From positions 1 to 64,000 of the forward strand of contig JACTMP010000017.1 of the NCBI GenBank assembly GCA_014584575.1: DNA of 64,000 nucleotides, read 5' to 3'. This DNA is from Chloroflexota bacterium. GTDB lineage: Bacteria; Chloroflexota; Anaerolineae; Promineifilales; Promineifilaceae. The notes beneath the pieces are model-generated. The model worked only from the letters and a program-made list of their open reading frames with translations, ran no database searches and was not told the DNA's origin. Shown here one piece after another: positions 9,635 to 17,132 of this stretch (positions within the stretch are counted from its first letter, which is position 1; each line of letters begins with the position of its first letter). Position numbers and translations under genes: made by a program.

Positions 9635-10816
9635 TTATGCTACCCAACCCCAGATAAAAAACTGCCCGCTGAAGTAAAGGTAAAGGACGAGTGATGGGTA
9701 CAAGATCAGGCGGTTTACCCAGGGGTTTTGCCCCCAACGAGCCAGAAGCAGGAAGGTGGGGAAAAAGGCCAGGGCGTAGCGGGAAAAGGAGTAAAGCGGC
9801 TTTAACTCCGAGGTAGGCAGTAACATGAAAAAGAGCAGCAGCGCCGCATATAAACCCCAGGTGACGCCCAGGCGGCGGAAAGCCAGAATGGTGGTTGCCA
9901 GTAATAATAGCGCACAAAAAAAATCAAACCACAAGGTAAATTCGCCGGCACGGGCGGCCGCCCCCAGAAACATCGTTTGCAGGGCGCGCAGCAAATCATA
10001 ACCGGGCAGGCCGGTTTGCTGGTACCAATAGGTTTGGTACATGACGCTCAATGGAGGCAGCCCAACAGCCCAGCGGTAGACGAGGAAGAGAAAGGTGCCA
10101 AGTCCGGGCAGGAACACGGCCGTACCCTCCCCCACACTTCTCAAATCTTTCACTGCGCCGGGCGACCACCGCTGCCGCCAAAATTCATAGGCCAGCGGCA
10201 CAACCAGCACCCAACCCGTCAGCCGCGTCAGCGATGCCAACAAGCCCAACAACCCCGCCTGCCAGAACAAACCTCGCCGCGCCGACCAGAGCGACGCCAA
10301 CGCCAGCAGCAAAAACAATGACTCTGTGTAGGGGGCAAAAAGAAAAAAGGCTGTGGGAAACAGCGCCAGGTAAACGACGGTGCGCGTGGCATGTTCGGGG
10401 CCGATTTCGGCGGCGGCCACTTTGTGCAGCAAGATGAACAGCCCCAGGCAGGCCAGATTAGCCACCAGGATGGCGGCGGTCATGTGCGCTGTGTGGCTGC
10501 TGCCCAATGGAAAAGCGACGGCGCGAATGAACCAGGGGTAAAGCGGCGGAAAGACGGAATCGGCCTCGTTTTGGTAGCCGTTGGCGGCGATGGCTGTGTA
10601 GTGCAGGGCATCAAACCGCTGCCAGGGGCCGAGCAACAACCCGGCTGCGCCGCTGGTAAGGATAGGCTGACCCTGATACGGCCGTAGCACCTCGTCCGGT
10701 TCTGGCGGCAACGGCTGCACCAGCAGCACCAGCGCCGCCCACACCAACAAAAACAGCCGCAGCGCCACAAAGACAATCACTCCTTGCCGCACGGCCGTAT
10801 CCCGCCACCATCTCAT
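9635..10816 (-). CDS. PIG-V-like mannosyltransferase family protein
   Basis: Polytopic membrane glycosyltransferase of about 393 residues resembling the GPI mannosyltransferase 2 (PIG-V) family that occurs in Chloroflexi and Actinobacteria. The diagnostic stretches are WQRFDALHYTAIAANGY, LFPTAFFLFAPYTESLFLLL and LLASLTRLTG, with some ten hydrophobic segments. Such enzymes move sugars from a polyprenyl-phosphate donor on the outer face of the membrane. Start ATG 10816 follows GAGGTGAGG; a GTG at 10822 is the alternative. The acceptor here is unknown. Confidence 0.8.
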   Translation of the reverse strand: MRWWRDTAVRQGVIVFVALRLFLLVWAALVLLVQPLPPEPDEVLRPYQGQPILTSGAAGLLLGPWQRFDALHYTAIAANGYQNEADSVFPPLYPWFIRAVAFPLGSSHTAHMTAAILVANLACLGLFILLHKVAAAEIGPEHATRTVVYLALFPTAFFLFAPYTESLFLLLALASLWSARRGLFWQAGLLGLLASLTRLTGWVLVVPLAYEFWRQRWSPGAVKDLRSVGEGTAVFLPGLGTFLFLVYRWAVGLPPLSVMYQTYWYQQTGLPGYDLLRALQTMFLGAAARAGEFTLWFDFFCALLLLATTILAFRRLGVTWGLYAALLLFFMLLPTSELKPLYSFSRYALAFFPTFLLLARWGQNPWVNRLILYPSLVLYLYFSGQFFIWGWVA

Positions 10817-10829
10817 CCTCACCTCTGCA

Positions 10830-10852
10830 CCGTTTACCGATTACCGATTACG
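10830..10852. repeat. Short ATTACCG-word repeat
   Basis: GTTTACCGATTACCGATTACG in the gap between the mannosyltransferase and the DUF308 gene. Same word family as the arrays at 28955, 36268 and 62372. Confidence 0.6.
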
Positions 10853-11585
10853 ATTCGCCGTCCTCACGGCCGTCCACCAACAACCCCGGCTCTTCTTCAT
10901 CCAGATCATATTCCCCCTCAATCACTTCGCCATCAATCACTTCTCCATCAATCACGTCGCCATCCACCACCACCGTGTCCCCCTGGATTGTCCACATCTG
11001 CCCGGACAGCAGACCGCCTTGCTGCCGCACGCGAAAAGCAGCCACCAGCAAAAGGACGCCCGCCACCAGCGAGAAAATACCCGTCACCCAGACCAGGCTC
11101 ACGGCCAGCGGCCCGGTGAGGGCAAACATCAGCACCCCAAAACCGAGCAACATGACCCCGGTGAAGATGCTGGTATACGGCCGTCGTCCCTGAATCGCCT
11201 GCATCACACTCACCCCGCCACTAATCAGCAGGCCAAACCCGGCCAGGTAGAGGATGACGGTAAAAGCTGCCGTGACAATGGGCAGCGCCAAAACAAAAAC
11301 GAGCAAACCAAGAAGGATTTCAATCAGCCCAGAGAGCAATTGATTTCCCCAATGGGGATGGCGTTTGATCACGGCCGTGCCCATCCGCCGCACCCCATCC
11401 AACACCAGTATCACACCCAACAATTGCACCGGCAGTGCGGCCGTTGCCTGCGGATTCACCAGGGCAAACAGCCCCACCGCCAGCGCTACCAGCCCCAGCA
11501 AAACCAATACCAGCCACAATCGCTGCCAGATATGAATGACTTGGTGGTTTTCTGTGTTCATAGTGGAATGGTTGGCGTGGTTCAT
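10848..11585 (-). CDS. HdeD-like DUF308 membrane protein
   Basis: Membrane protein of 245 residues with about six helices arranged as paired repeats, including a GVILVLDGVRRMGTA loop and a LISGGVSVMQAIQGRR loop typical of DUF308/HdeD. The family is linked to acid stress in enterics; its role here is unknown. After the membrane part is a soluble C-terminal tail with tandem acidic repeats (DGDVIDGEVIDGEVIEGEYD) that is not part of HdeD. The start ATG 11585 is the outermost; ATG codons a few residues in are possible. Confidence 0.85.
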   Translation of the reverse strand: MNHANHSTMNTENHQVIHIWQRLWLVLVLLGLVALAVGLFALVNPQATAALPVQLLGVILVLDGVRRMGTAVIKRHPHWGNQLLSGLIEILLGLLVFVLALPIVTAAFTVILYLAGFGLLISGGVSVMQAIQGRRPYTSIFTGVMLLGFGVLMFALTGPLAVSLVWVTGIFSLVAGVLLLVAAFRVRQQGGLLSGQMWTIQGDTVVVDGDVIDGEVIDGEVIEGEYDLDEEEPGLLVDGREDGES

Positions 11586-11621
11586 AAGACGAGATTTGTC
11601 CTTTACAAATCAGCTGTAATT

Positions 11622-11733
11622 GTCATTCCGAGCGTAGTCTTCGGAGCGAGGAATCCTGCTCCTGCACCAGTGGTAGGGATTCCTCCTCGAAGACAAGCCT
11701 GCCCTGAGCTTGCCGAACGGGTCGGAACGACAC
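11622..11733. repeat. Dispersed GTCATTCCGAG element, copy 1
   Basis: Starts GTCATTCCGAGCGTAGTCTT and continues with CGAGGAATCC, then the partly complementary GATTCCTCCTCGAAG and CGGAACGACAC end. Related copies lie at 16336-16445 and 25747-25836. It encodes nothing and occupies the gap upstream of the DUF308 gene. Confidence 0.85.
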
Positions 11734-11788
11734 GCTGACGTGGAATTTGTAAAGATATGTCGGTAGTTTTCTGAACCATGCCGAATGG

Positions 11789-12610
11789 CTATATCCCCGC
11801 TCCGCCCGTCACTTCCAGCGTATGCCCGGTAATATAGGCCGCCAGCGGCGAGGCCAGCAGCAGGATGCCGCCCGCCGCCTCTTCTGGCGTGCCGGGCCGC
11901 CCCAGGGGGATCAGCATGGGGGCCATCTGGCGCATCTGGTTGGGGATGCCAATGGCCACTTCCTTGTCGCCAATGGCAATCGTTTCTCCCTTTTCTTTGG
12001 CCTGGGTCATGCGCGTGTCAATAAAACCAAAGGCCACGGCGTTGCAGCGCACGCCAAATGCGCCCCACTCTTTGGCCACCGTTTTGGTCAGCCCGACGAT
12101 GCCCATTTTGCCGGTGGCATAGTTAATCTGCCCCACATTGCCGTGCAGCCCGGAGGTGGAAGAGACGTTGACGATGCAGCGCGGCTCTACCGGGCCACCC
12201 GCTTCCTTTTCCGCTTTGGCTGCTTCGCGCATATAGGGGGCGGCGGCGCGAATCAGACGAAACGGGGCGGTGGCGTGGATATCCAACACCGCCTGCCACT
12301 GCTCGTCGCTCATTTTGTGCAACATGCCGTCCCAGGTGAAACCGGCGTTGTTAACCAGGATGTTGATCTTGCCGTAGGCGGCGATGGCCGCCTGCATCAG
12401 TTGGTCGGGGAATTGGGGATCGGTGACGCTGCCGGGCACGGCCGTAGCCTCACCCCCCGCCGCCTTTATCTCCGCCACCACTTCGGCACACGGGGCCGCA
12501 TCCAGGTCATTGACCACCACTTTCGCCCCATACTGCGCAAACAGTTTCGCCGCCGCCGCACCAATCCCCCGCCCCGCCCCCGTTACAATCGCTACTTGAT
12601 CTTGAAACAT
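11789..12610 (-). CDS. SDR family oxidoreductase, FabG/3-hydroxyacyl-CoA dehydrogenase-like
   Basis: NAD(P)-dependent short-chain dehydrogenase of about 273 residues. It has the cofactor motif TGAGRGIG, the NNAG motif (ILVNNAGFTWDGML), and the active-site Ser and YxxxK in NVSSTSG and INYATGKMG. A VNDLD acidic residue after beta-2 favours NAD(H). Start ATG 12610 has AAGGAG six bases upstream; the frame extends to a GTG at 12616. Directly upstream lies a MaoC-type hydratase, and the pair matches the two activities of type 2 multifunctional beta-oxidation enzymes, so a role as 3-hydroxyacyl-CoA dehydrogenase is likely by context. Confidence 0.9.
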   Translation of the reverse strand: MFQDQVAIVTGAGRGIGAAAAKLFAQYGAKVVVNDLDAAPCAEVVAEIKAAGGEATAVPGSVTDPQFPDQLMQAAIAAYGKINILVNNAGFTWDGMLHKMSDEQWQAVLDIHATAPFRLIRAAAPYMREAAKAEKEAGGPVEPRCIVNVSSTSGLHGNVGQINYATGKMGIVGLTKTVAKEWGAFGVRCNAVAFGFIDTRMTQAKEKGETIAIGDKEVAIGIPNQMRQMAPMLIPLGRPGTPEEAAGGILLLASPLAAYITGHTLEVTGGAGI

Positions 12611-12707
12611 GTTCACTCCTTCTTTTTAACGCAGAGACGCGGAGGCGCAGAGAATAAGATTCGCGTCCCTTCGTGTCTTTCACGAAGACCTTCGCGTCTT
12701 TCGCGGA

Positions 12708-13583
12708 TCATAAGTTCAACGCTACGGCCGCATTCGTAATCGCCACCACCCCACCCCGTTCCTGGATACGGGCACGGAAGAGGACACGGCCGTCGCCCTC
12801 ATCCCACATCTCTGTAATCACCGTCTCGCCGGGGAAAACGGGCTGGCTGAAGCGGGCGCGGATACTCTGAAAACGCGCCGGGTCATTGCCGCCAAATGTC
12901 TTCAGCACCGCCCGCGCCGCAAAACCGAGTGTACACAACCCATGCAAAATGGGCCGGTCATAGCCGCCAAGCGCCGCCATTTGCGGGTCGGCGTGCAGCG
13001 GGTTGCCATCGCCGGAGGCCAGGCGGTAATAGAGCGCCTGATTGGGCTGCGTAGCCTGGGACAGCACCACGTCCGGCGGGCGCTCCGGCGGCGTGGCGGC
13101 GCTGCCCGATGGCCCGCGTTCGCCGCCAAAGCTACCCAGGCCGCGTATGAAGGCGGATAGCTGGTTGAAGGCCACTTCTTCGCCCTGCGCATCCACTGTC
13201 GAAATGTCCAGCACGATGAGCGCGCCGGAACCTTTGTCGTACACCTGGCTGATGTGGGCGTGGGTGGTGAGGGTGGTAGATGGGGGCAACGGCCGTCTTA
13301 ACACCATCATCTGCTCCCCATGCAGCAATAACATCGGGTTGAACTCCAGCCCCGGCACATCCAAAATTTGCCACATCATGGGAAAGGGGAAGATCATGGG
13401 GAAGGTGGGAAAAACAAAAAAACCGGCACCGTTCAAATCATACACAAACTTCAACTCGTCCCGATCCAGCGGATCGGCCGCCGCCCCAATGGAAAGCGCA
13501 TACAGGCTCACATCTCGCTCCGTATACCGCGTCTCCACCGGCTTGAACTGGTAGCCCAATACTTTTGTTATATCTATGCTCAT
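12708..13583 (-). CDS. MaoC family dehydratase, 2-enoyl-CoA hydratase 2-like
   Basis: Double hot-dog protein of about 291 residues. The C-terminal half carries the hydratase 2 motif: YRLASGDGNPLHADP, with the catalytic Asp and His, then PILHGLCTLGFAAR. The N-terminal half is the degenerate hot-dog fold of the peroxisomal MFE-2 hydratase. Start ATG 13583 (MSIDITKVLGYQFKPVE) is chosen; the frame reaches to 13640 only through a translated TGATGCGTGATACGTGA repeat. It would hydrate trans-2-enoyl-CoA to (R)-3-hydroxyacyl-CoA and pass it to the SDR just downstream. Confidence 0.9.
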   Translation of the reverse strand: MSIDITKVLGYQFKPVETRYTERDVSLYALSIGAAADPLDRDELKFVYDLNGAGFFVFPTFPMIFPFPMMWQILDVPGLEFNPMLLLHGEQMMVLRRPLPPSTTLTTHAHISQVYDKGSGALIVLDISTVDAQGEEVAFNQLSAFIRGLGSFGGERGPSGSAATPPERPPDVVLSQATQPNQALYYRLASGDGNPLHADPQMAALGGYDRPILHGLCTLGFAARAVLKTFGGNDPARFQSIRARFSQPVFPGETVITEMWDEGDGRVLFRARIQERGGVVAITNAAVALNL

Positions 13584-13595
13584 CAGAATACTTTT

Positions 13596-13654
13596 GATGC
13601 GTGATGCGTGATACGTGACTGGAAAAGTCTCACGCATCACGTATCACGCATCAC
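13596..13654. repeat. Snap-back array of GTGATGCGTGATACGTGA words
   Basis: GATGCGTGATGCGTGATACG followed after a short loop by CACGCATCACGTATCACGCA, forming a long near-perfect stem. It lies between the MaoC and MazG-like genes. A second copy of this word family is at 14958-15025. Confidence 0.9.
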
Positions 13655-13986
13655 TTCAACTTCGGATTATTCGCGTGGCGCTCTTTGTCACGAGTGGTCT
13701 TTTTTGCCATGTTTTGGTGGAAGGCGGCGGTCAGGTCTACGCCGGTCTGGTTGGCCAGGCAGATGAGGACAAACAGCACGTCGGCCATTTCGTCGGCCAG
13801 ATTGACGGCTTCGTCGGCTTTTTTGAAGCTCTGGTCGCCATACAGCCGGGCCATGAGCCGGGCCACTTCGCCGACTTCTTCCATGAGTACGGCCGTGTTC
13901 GTCAACTCCGAATAATAGCGTACCCCCACCGTCCGCACCCATTCATCCACCGTTTGCTGGCAGTCGCGTAGTGTGATGTCGTTCAT
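13651..13986 (-). CDS. MazG-like nucleotide pyrophosphohydrolase
   Basis: All-alpha NTP pyrophosphatase-type protein of 111 residues. The metal-binding helices are visible as MEEVGEVARLMAR (E-E-x-x-E pattern) and LADEMADVLFVLICLA (E-x-x-D pattern), the standard MazG signature. A basic linker KKTTRDKERHANNPKLK ends the protein. Such proteins clear non-canonical or excess nucleotides in the cytoplasm. It sits between repeats on both sides and shows no functional tie to the neighbouring genes. Confidence 0.88.
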   Translation of the reverse strand: MNDITLRDCQQTVDEWVRTVGVRYYSELTNTAVLMEEVGEVARLMARLYGDQSFKKADEAVNLADEMADVLFVLICLANQTGVDLTAAFHQNMAKKTTRDKERHANNPKLK

Positions 13987-13995
13987 AGTTGTTGT

Positions 13996-14051
13996 GGAGA
14001 TTGAGAGATTAAGAGATTAGGAGATTGATAATCTCCCAATCTCCTAATCTC
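13996..14051. repeat. Snap-back array of GAGATTA/GAGATTG words
   Basis: GGAGATTGAGAGATTAAGAG and further GAGATT words, then the complement AATCTCCCAATCTCCTAATC. It lies between the MazG-like gene and rfbA. Confidence 0.85.
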
Positions 14052-14060
14052 GTTCTTCTC

Positions 14061-14948
14061 TTATTCCCAAATCGGCCCAATCTTCTCTTCCGCCAGACGG
14101 CGCAGATATTGGCAGTAGGGGTTATCGTTGGAGCGGTTGGCAATGTCCATCAGCTGCGCCGGGCTGATGTATCCTTTGCGGAAAGCGATCTCTTCCACGC
14201 AGCCCACCTTGAGGCCCTGCCGGTGTTCGATGGTCTGCACAAAGTTGCTGGCTTCCAACAGGCTGTCATGGGTGCCTGTATCCAGCCAGGCAAAACCACG
14301 CCCCAGCAGTTCCACCCGCAACTGCCCCCGTTGCAAATAGATGTTGTTCACATCGGTAATTTCGTATTCGCCACGCGCCGACGGCCGTAGCTCCCTGGCA
14401 ATCCGCACCACATCCGCGTCATAAAAATACAGCCCCGTCACTGCATAATTAGACTTCGGCTGTTTCGGCTTCTCCTCAATCGTCAACGCCTTGTAATTGT
14501 CATCAAAGGAGACCACGCCATACCGCTCCGGGTCTTGCACGTAATAGGCAAATACCAGCCCACCCTCGGCCAACTGCCCCGCCTGTCGCAGCCGCGCCGA
14601 CAGCCCATGCCCATACAAAAAGTTGTCGCCCAACATCAACGCACACGGCTGGTTATTTACAAACTGCTCGCCAATCACAAACGCCTGCGCAATGCCATTC
14701 GCTTGCGCCTGCACCGCATACTCAATGTGCAGCCCTAACCGTTCGCCATTACCAAACAATCCCTGGTATAGCTCGATATGCTGCGGCGTGGAGATGATCA
14801 AAAACTCCCGAATATCGGCCAGCATCAGCACCGACAGCGGGTAATAAATCATCGGCTTATCAAACAACGGCAAAATCTGCTTCGACAGCGAAATGGTCAA
14901 CGGATACAACCGCGTCCCCATCCCACCCGACAAAATAATCCCTTTCAT
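14061..14948 (-). CDS. rfbA: Glucose-1-phosphate thymidylyltransferase
   Basis: Makes dTDP-glucose from dTTP and glucose 1-phosphate, the first step to dTDP-rhamnose and related sugars. About 295 residues, the RmlA length. The nucleotide-binding motif is LSGGMGTRLYPLT followed by SKQILPLFDKPMIYYPLS; MLGDNFLYGHG, IEEKPKQPKSNYAVTGLYFYD and FAWLDTGTHDSLLEA are family landmarks. Start ATG 14948 has AAGGAG upstream; the frame beyond it is translated repeat. No rmlB, C or D gene is adjacent, so the product may feed polysaccharide genes elsewhere. Confidence 0.94.
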   Translation of the reverse strand: MKGIILSGGMGTRLYPLTISLSKQILPLFDKPMIYYPLSVLMLADIREFLIISTPQHIELYQGLFGNGERLGLHIEYAVQAQANGIAQAFVIGEQFVNNQPCALMLGDNFLYGHGLSARLRQAGQLAEGGLVFAYYVQDPERYGVVSFDDNYKALTIEEKPKQPKSNYAVTGLYFYDADVVRIARELRPSARGEYEITDVNNIYLQRGQLRVELLGRGFAWLDTGTHDSLLEASNFVQTIEHRQGLKVGCVEEIAFRKGYISPAQLMDIANRSNDNPYCQYLRRLAEEKIGPIWE

Positions 14949-14957
14949 ACGCTCCTT

Positions 14958-15025
14958 CACGTGATGCGTGATGCGTGATGCGTGACACGTGAAAACATCA
15001 CGCATCACGAGTCACGCATCACGCA
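14958..15025. repeat. Snap-back array of GTGATGCGTGATGCGTGA words
   Basis: CACGTGATGCGTGATGCGTG and further, a short A-rich loop, then ATCACGCATCACGAGTCACG. It is the second copy of the family at 13596-13654 and lies between rfbA and the acyl-CoA dehydrogenase downstream of which it may act as a terminator. Confidence 0.9.
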
Positions 15026-15026
15026 G

Positions 15027-16169
15027 CTAAAACCCCATCGCCCGGCCAATAATTTCCTTCATAATCTCCGTCGTGCCGCCATAGATGGTTTGCACACGGG
15101 TGTCTAAAAAGGCTTTGGCAATGGGGTACTCCATCATATAACCATAACCGCCGTGCAGTTGCAGGCAGTCGTCCACCACCCGCTTTTGCAGTTCCGTCGT
15201 CCACCACTTGGCCATGGCCGCTTCCGCCGCCGTCAGATTGCCCGCATTTAGTTCGGTAATACAGCGGTCTACAAAGACGCGGGCGATTTCGATCTCCGTT
15301 TTCATCTCTGCCAGCTTAAATCGGTTGTGCTGGAATTTGCCAATCGGCCGGCCGAACGCCTCCCGCTCCTGGCAATAGTTGATCGTCATCTCCAGTACCG
15401 CCTCGCAGGCGGCGACGGCAATGACGGCAATGGAGAGCCGCTCCTGTGGCAACTGCATCATCAATTGATAAAAACCTTGCCCCTCGCCGCCGAGCAAATT
15501 ATCCAGTGGCACTTTAACGTTATCGAAAAACAGTTCGGCCGTATCCTGCGCTTTCAAGCCAATTTTGTCCAGATTACGGCCGTGTGCAAACCCCGCCATC
15601 CCCCGTTCCACCACCAGCAAACTGACGCCGCTGTGCCCGGCTGATGGGTCGGTTTTGGCGACCACAATCACCAGGTCACTGTTGATGCCGTTGGTGATAA
15701 AGGTCTTTTGGCCGTTCAGCAGGTAGTGGTCGGTGTGGCGCACGGCCGTTGTCTGAATCCCTGCCAGGTCACTGCCCGCGTTTGGTTCGCTCATGGCAAT
15801 CGCCGTAATCGTCTCGCCGCCGATCATTTTGGGCAGCCAACGCTGTTTTTGCTCCTCCGTGCCATAGGTCAGGATGTAGGGCAGCACAATATCATTGTGC
15901 AGGCCGAACCCCACCCCAGACGCCCCGGCGCGGGTCAGTTCCTCCGTCAGCACCACGTTGTAACGAAAGTCCACCAGCCCCAGCCCGCCGTAAACCTCCG
16001 GCGCGGCCATCGCCAGAAAACCCAGTTCACCCGCCTTCAGCCACAAGTCGCGGGGCACAATGCCCTCATGTTCCCATTGTTCGTGGTACGGCCGTACCTC
16101 CTTGTCCACAAACCGGCGCACCGCCTCCCGAAACATCAGATGCTCGTCATCAAACAACGTCCGCTTCAT
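15027..16169 (-). CDS. Acyl-CoA dehydrogenase, LCAD-like
   Basis: FAD flavoenzyme of about 380 residues for the first step of beta-oxidation. The FAD and substrate motifs MSEPNAGSDLAGIQTTA and FGRPIGKFQHNRFKLAEM are clear. At the usual MCAD catalytic position the sequence is IYGGTTEIMKE, with Gly in place of Glu. Instead LPQERLSIAV matches the long-chain or isovaleryl type, where the catalytic Glu lies on that helix. Start ATG 16169 follows AGAGG at nine bases; ATG 16178 sits directly on that site. It belongs to the fatty acyl-CoA group with the genes at 11.8-13.6 kb and 17.1 kb. Confidence 0.92.
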   Translation of the reverse strand: MKRTLFDDEHLMFREAVRRFVDKEVRPYHEQWEHEGIVPRDLWLKAGELGFLAMAAPEVYGGLGLVDFRYNVVLTEELTRAGASGVGFGLHNDIVLPYILTYGTEEQKQRWLPKMIGGETITAIAMSEPNAGSDLAGIQTTAVRHTDHYLLNGQKTFITNGINSDLVIVVAKTDPSAGHSGVSLLVVERGMAGFAHGRNLDKIGLKAQDTAELFFDNVKVPLDNLLGGEGQGFYQLMMQLPQERLSIAVIAVAACEAVLEMTINYCQEREAFGRPIGKFQHNRFKLAEMKTEIEIARVFVDRCITELNAGNLTAAEAAMAKWWTTELQKRVVDDCLQLHGGYGYMMEYPIAKAFLDTRVQTIYGGTTEIMKEIIGRAMGF

Positions 16170-16187
16170 CAATCTCATCCTCTTCTG

Positions 16188-16240
16188 TTCGTAGCAGGCG
16201 ATTTATCGCCGTAAGAGGGCGATAAATCGCCTGCTACGAA
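16188..16240. repeat. Perfect 23-bp inverted repeat
   Basis: The arm at 16188-16210 (TTCGTAGCAGGCGATTTATC then GCC) pairs base for base with 16218-16240 around a 7-base loop. It lies just upstream of the acyl-CoA dehydrogenase. It has no coding capacity and no T-tract, so it looks like a dispersed palindromic element rather than a terminator. Confidence 0.9.
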
Positions 16241-16335
16241 CGGCTGCCATCGGGCATAATCGCGCCTGTCAATCGCCTTCATCCAAACCCACCATTGCGG
16301 GGCAAATCAGTCCACAAGAAACCTGTCTGGCACGT

Positions 16336-16445
16336 GTCATTCCGAGTGAAGTCTTCGGAACGAGGAATCTTTCGTCTCAGCCAACGTGAAAGATTCCTCC
16401 CTTCGACAAGCTCAGGGCAAGCTGTCGAAGACTGCTCGGAATGAC
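16336..16445. repeat. Dispersed GTCATTCCGAG element, copy 2
   Basis: The most complete copy: begins GTCATTCCGAGTGAAGTCTT and ends CTCGGAATGAC, so its outer 11 bases are a perfect inverted repeat. Inner parts GAGGAATCTTTC and GAAAGATTCCTC also pair. It fills the gap between the acyl-CoA dehydrogenase and the DUF4352-like gene. Confidence 0.9.
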
Positions 16446-16478
16446 ATGTTTGATCTCAACTCATTTGAGACAAACCCT

Positions 16479-17000
16479 TTATTGCGGCAAAGGCAGTTGG
16501 CCTAACGACAGGTCTATGCGCGATTCATGCACACCGGACTGCCAGCGCAGCCGCAAGTTGGCGCTCAGCGCCGGCTGCGGCACAATGAAGACCTGCTCGC
16601 CGGTGGCTGACTGCCCGGCGCCAATTTCGGCAGGCAGCGCCGTCAAATCGCGGCTAAAGGGGGCGCTGGTCTGCCACGATTCATACAAATTCAAGTATTC
16701 ATCAATCAAACGAAATTCGGTCGCCAATACAGATTTCTGGCTCTGGTTGGTAATGGTCATCTTCACCACCACATACACATAACCCGGTTTAAGCGGGTCT
16801 TCCGCCGAGATATTACCGGGGCGAGTGCTGACCTCATCCACCTGAATGGTCACACCTTTTAGTGTCACCGATTTTGAGGCATCACCGGCAGCATAATCAT
16901 AATTGGCCGGTAGTTTGTCTGGGTTAACCTCTTCTCGCGGCTGGCAGGCCACAAACATAATTAAAAAGGTTAAGAAGATGAATAAGGTACTGCGTTTCAC
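16479..17000 (-). CDS. DUF4352-like lipoprotein
   Basis: Predicted lipoprotein of 173 residues: signal peptide KRSTLFIFLTFLIMF with lipobox FVAC, Cys at 19. After a short linker comes a single beta-sandwich of the DUF4352/telomeric-repeat-like kind (YVYVVVKMTITNQSQKSV, then a FRLIDEYLNLY segment and a GEQVFIVP edge), a fold that often occurs in exported proteins of unknown function. The start is GTG at 17000, with GAGGA five bases upstream. No partner is evident next to it. Confidence 0.8.
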   Translation of the reverse strand: MKRSTLFIFLTFLIMFVACQPREEVNPDKLPANYDYAAGDASKSVTLKGVTIQVDEVSTRPGNISAEDPLKPGYVYVVVKMTITNQSQKSVLATEFRLIDEYLNLYESWQTSAPFSRDLTALPAEIGAGQSATGEQVFIVPQPALSANLRLRWQSGVHESRIDLSLGQLPLPQ

Positions 17001-17021
17001 GTCTTTCCTCCTGTATGAATA

Positions 17022-17047
17022 TAGGGCGATTTTGGAAAATCGCCCTA
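17022..17047. repeat. Perfect 12-bp hairpin TAGGGCGATTTT
   Basis: TAGGGCGATTTT (17022-17033) and AAAATCGCCCTA (17036-17047) with a 2-base loop, upstream of the lipoprotein gene. A looser relative is seen at about 49855-49875 after livM. Confidence 0.8.
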
Positions 17048-17084
17048 CAGTTTTTATTATGATACCGCGTGTGGGGAAAAAGAT

Positions 17085-17132
17085 GTAATTGAGTAATTGA
17101 GCAATTTCCTATTTACCCAATTACTCAATTAC
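17085..17132. repeat. Snap-back array of AATTGAGT words
   Basis: GTAATTGAGTAATTG (17085-17099) pairs perfectly with CAATTACTCAATTAC (17118-17132). It overlaps the last codons of the AidB-like gene and may end its transcript. Confidence 0.85.

Noticed and set aside
11822..12739. 305-codon plus-strand frame
   Set aside because: Antisense to the SDR gene with its cofactor and active-site motifs; composition typical of a shadow.
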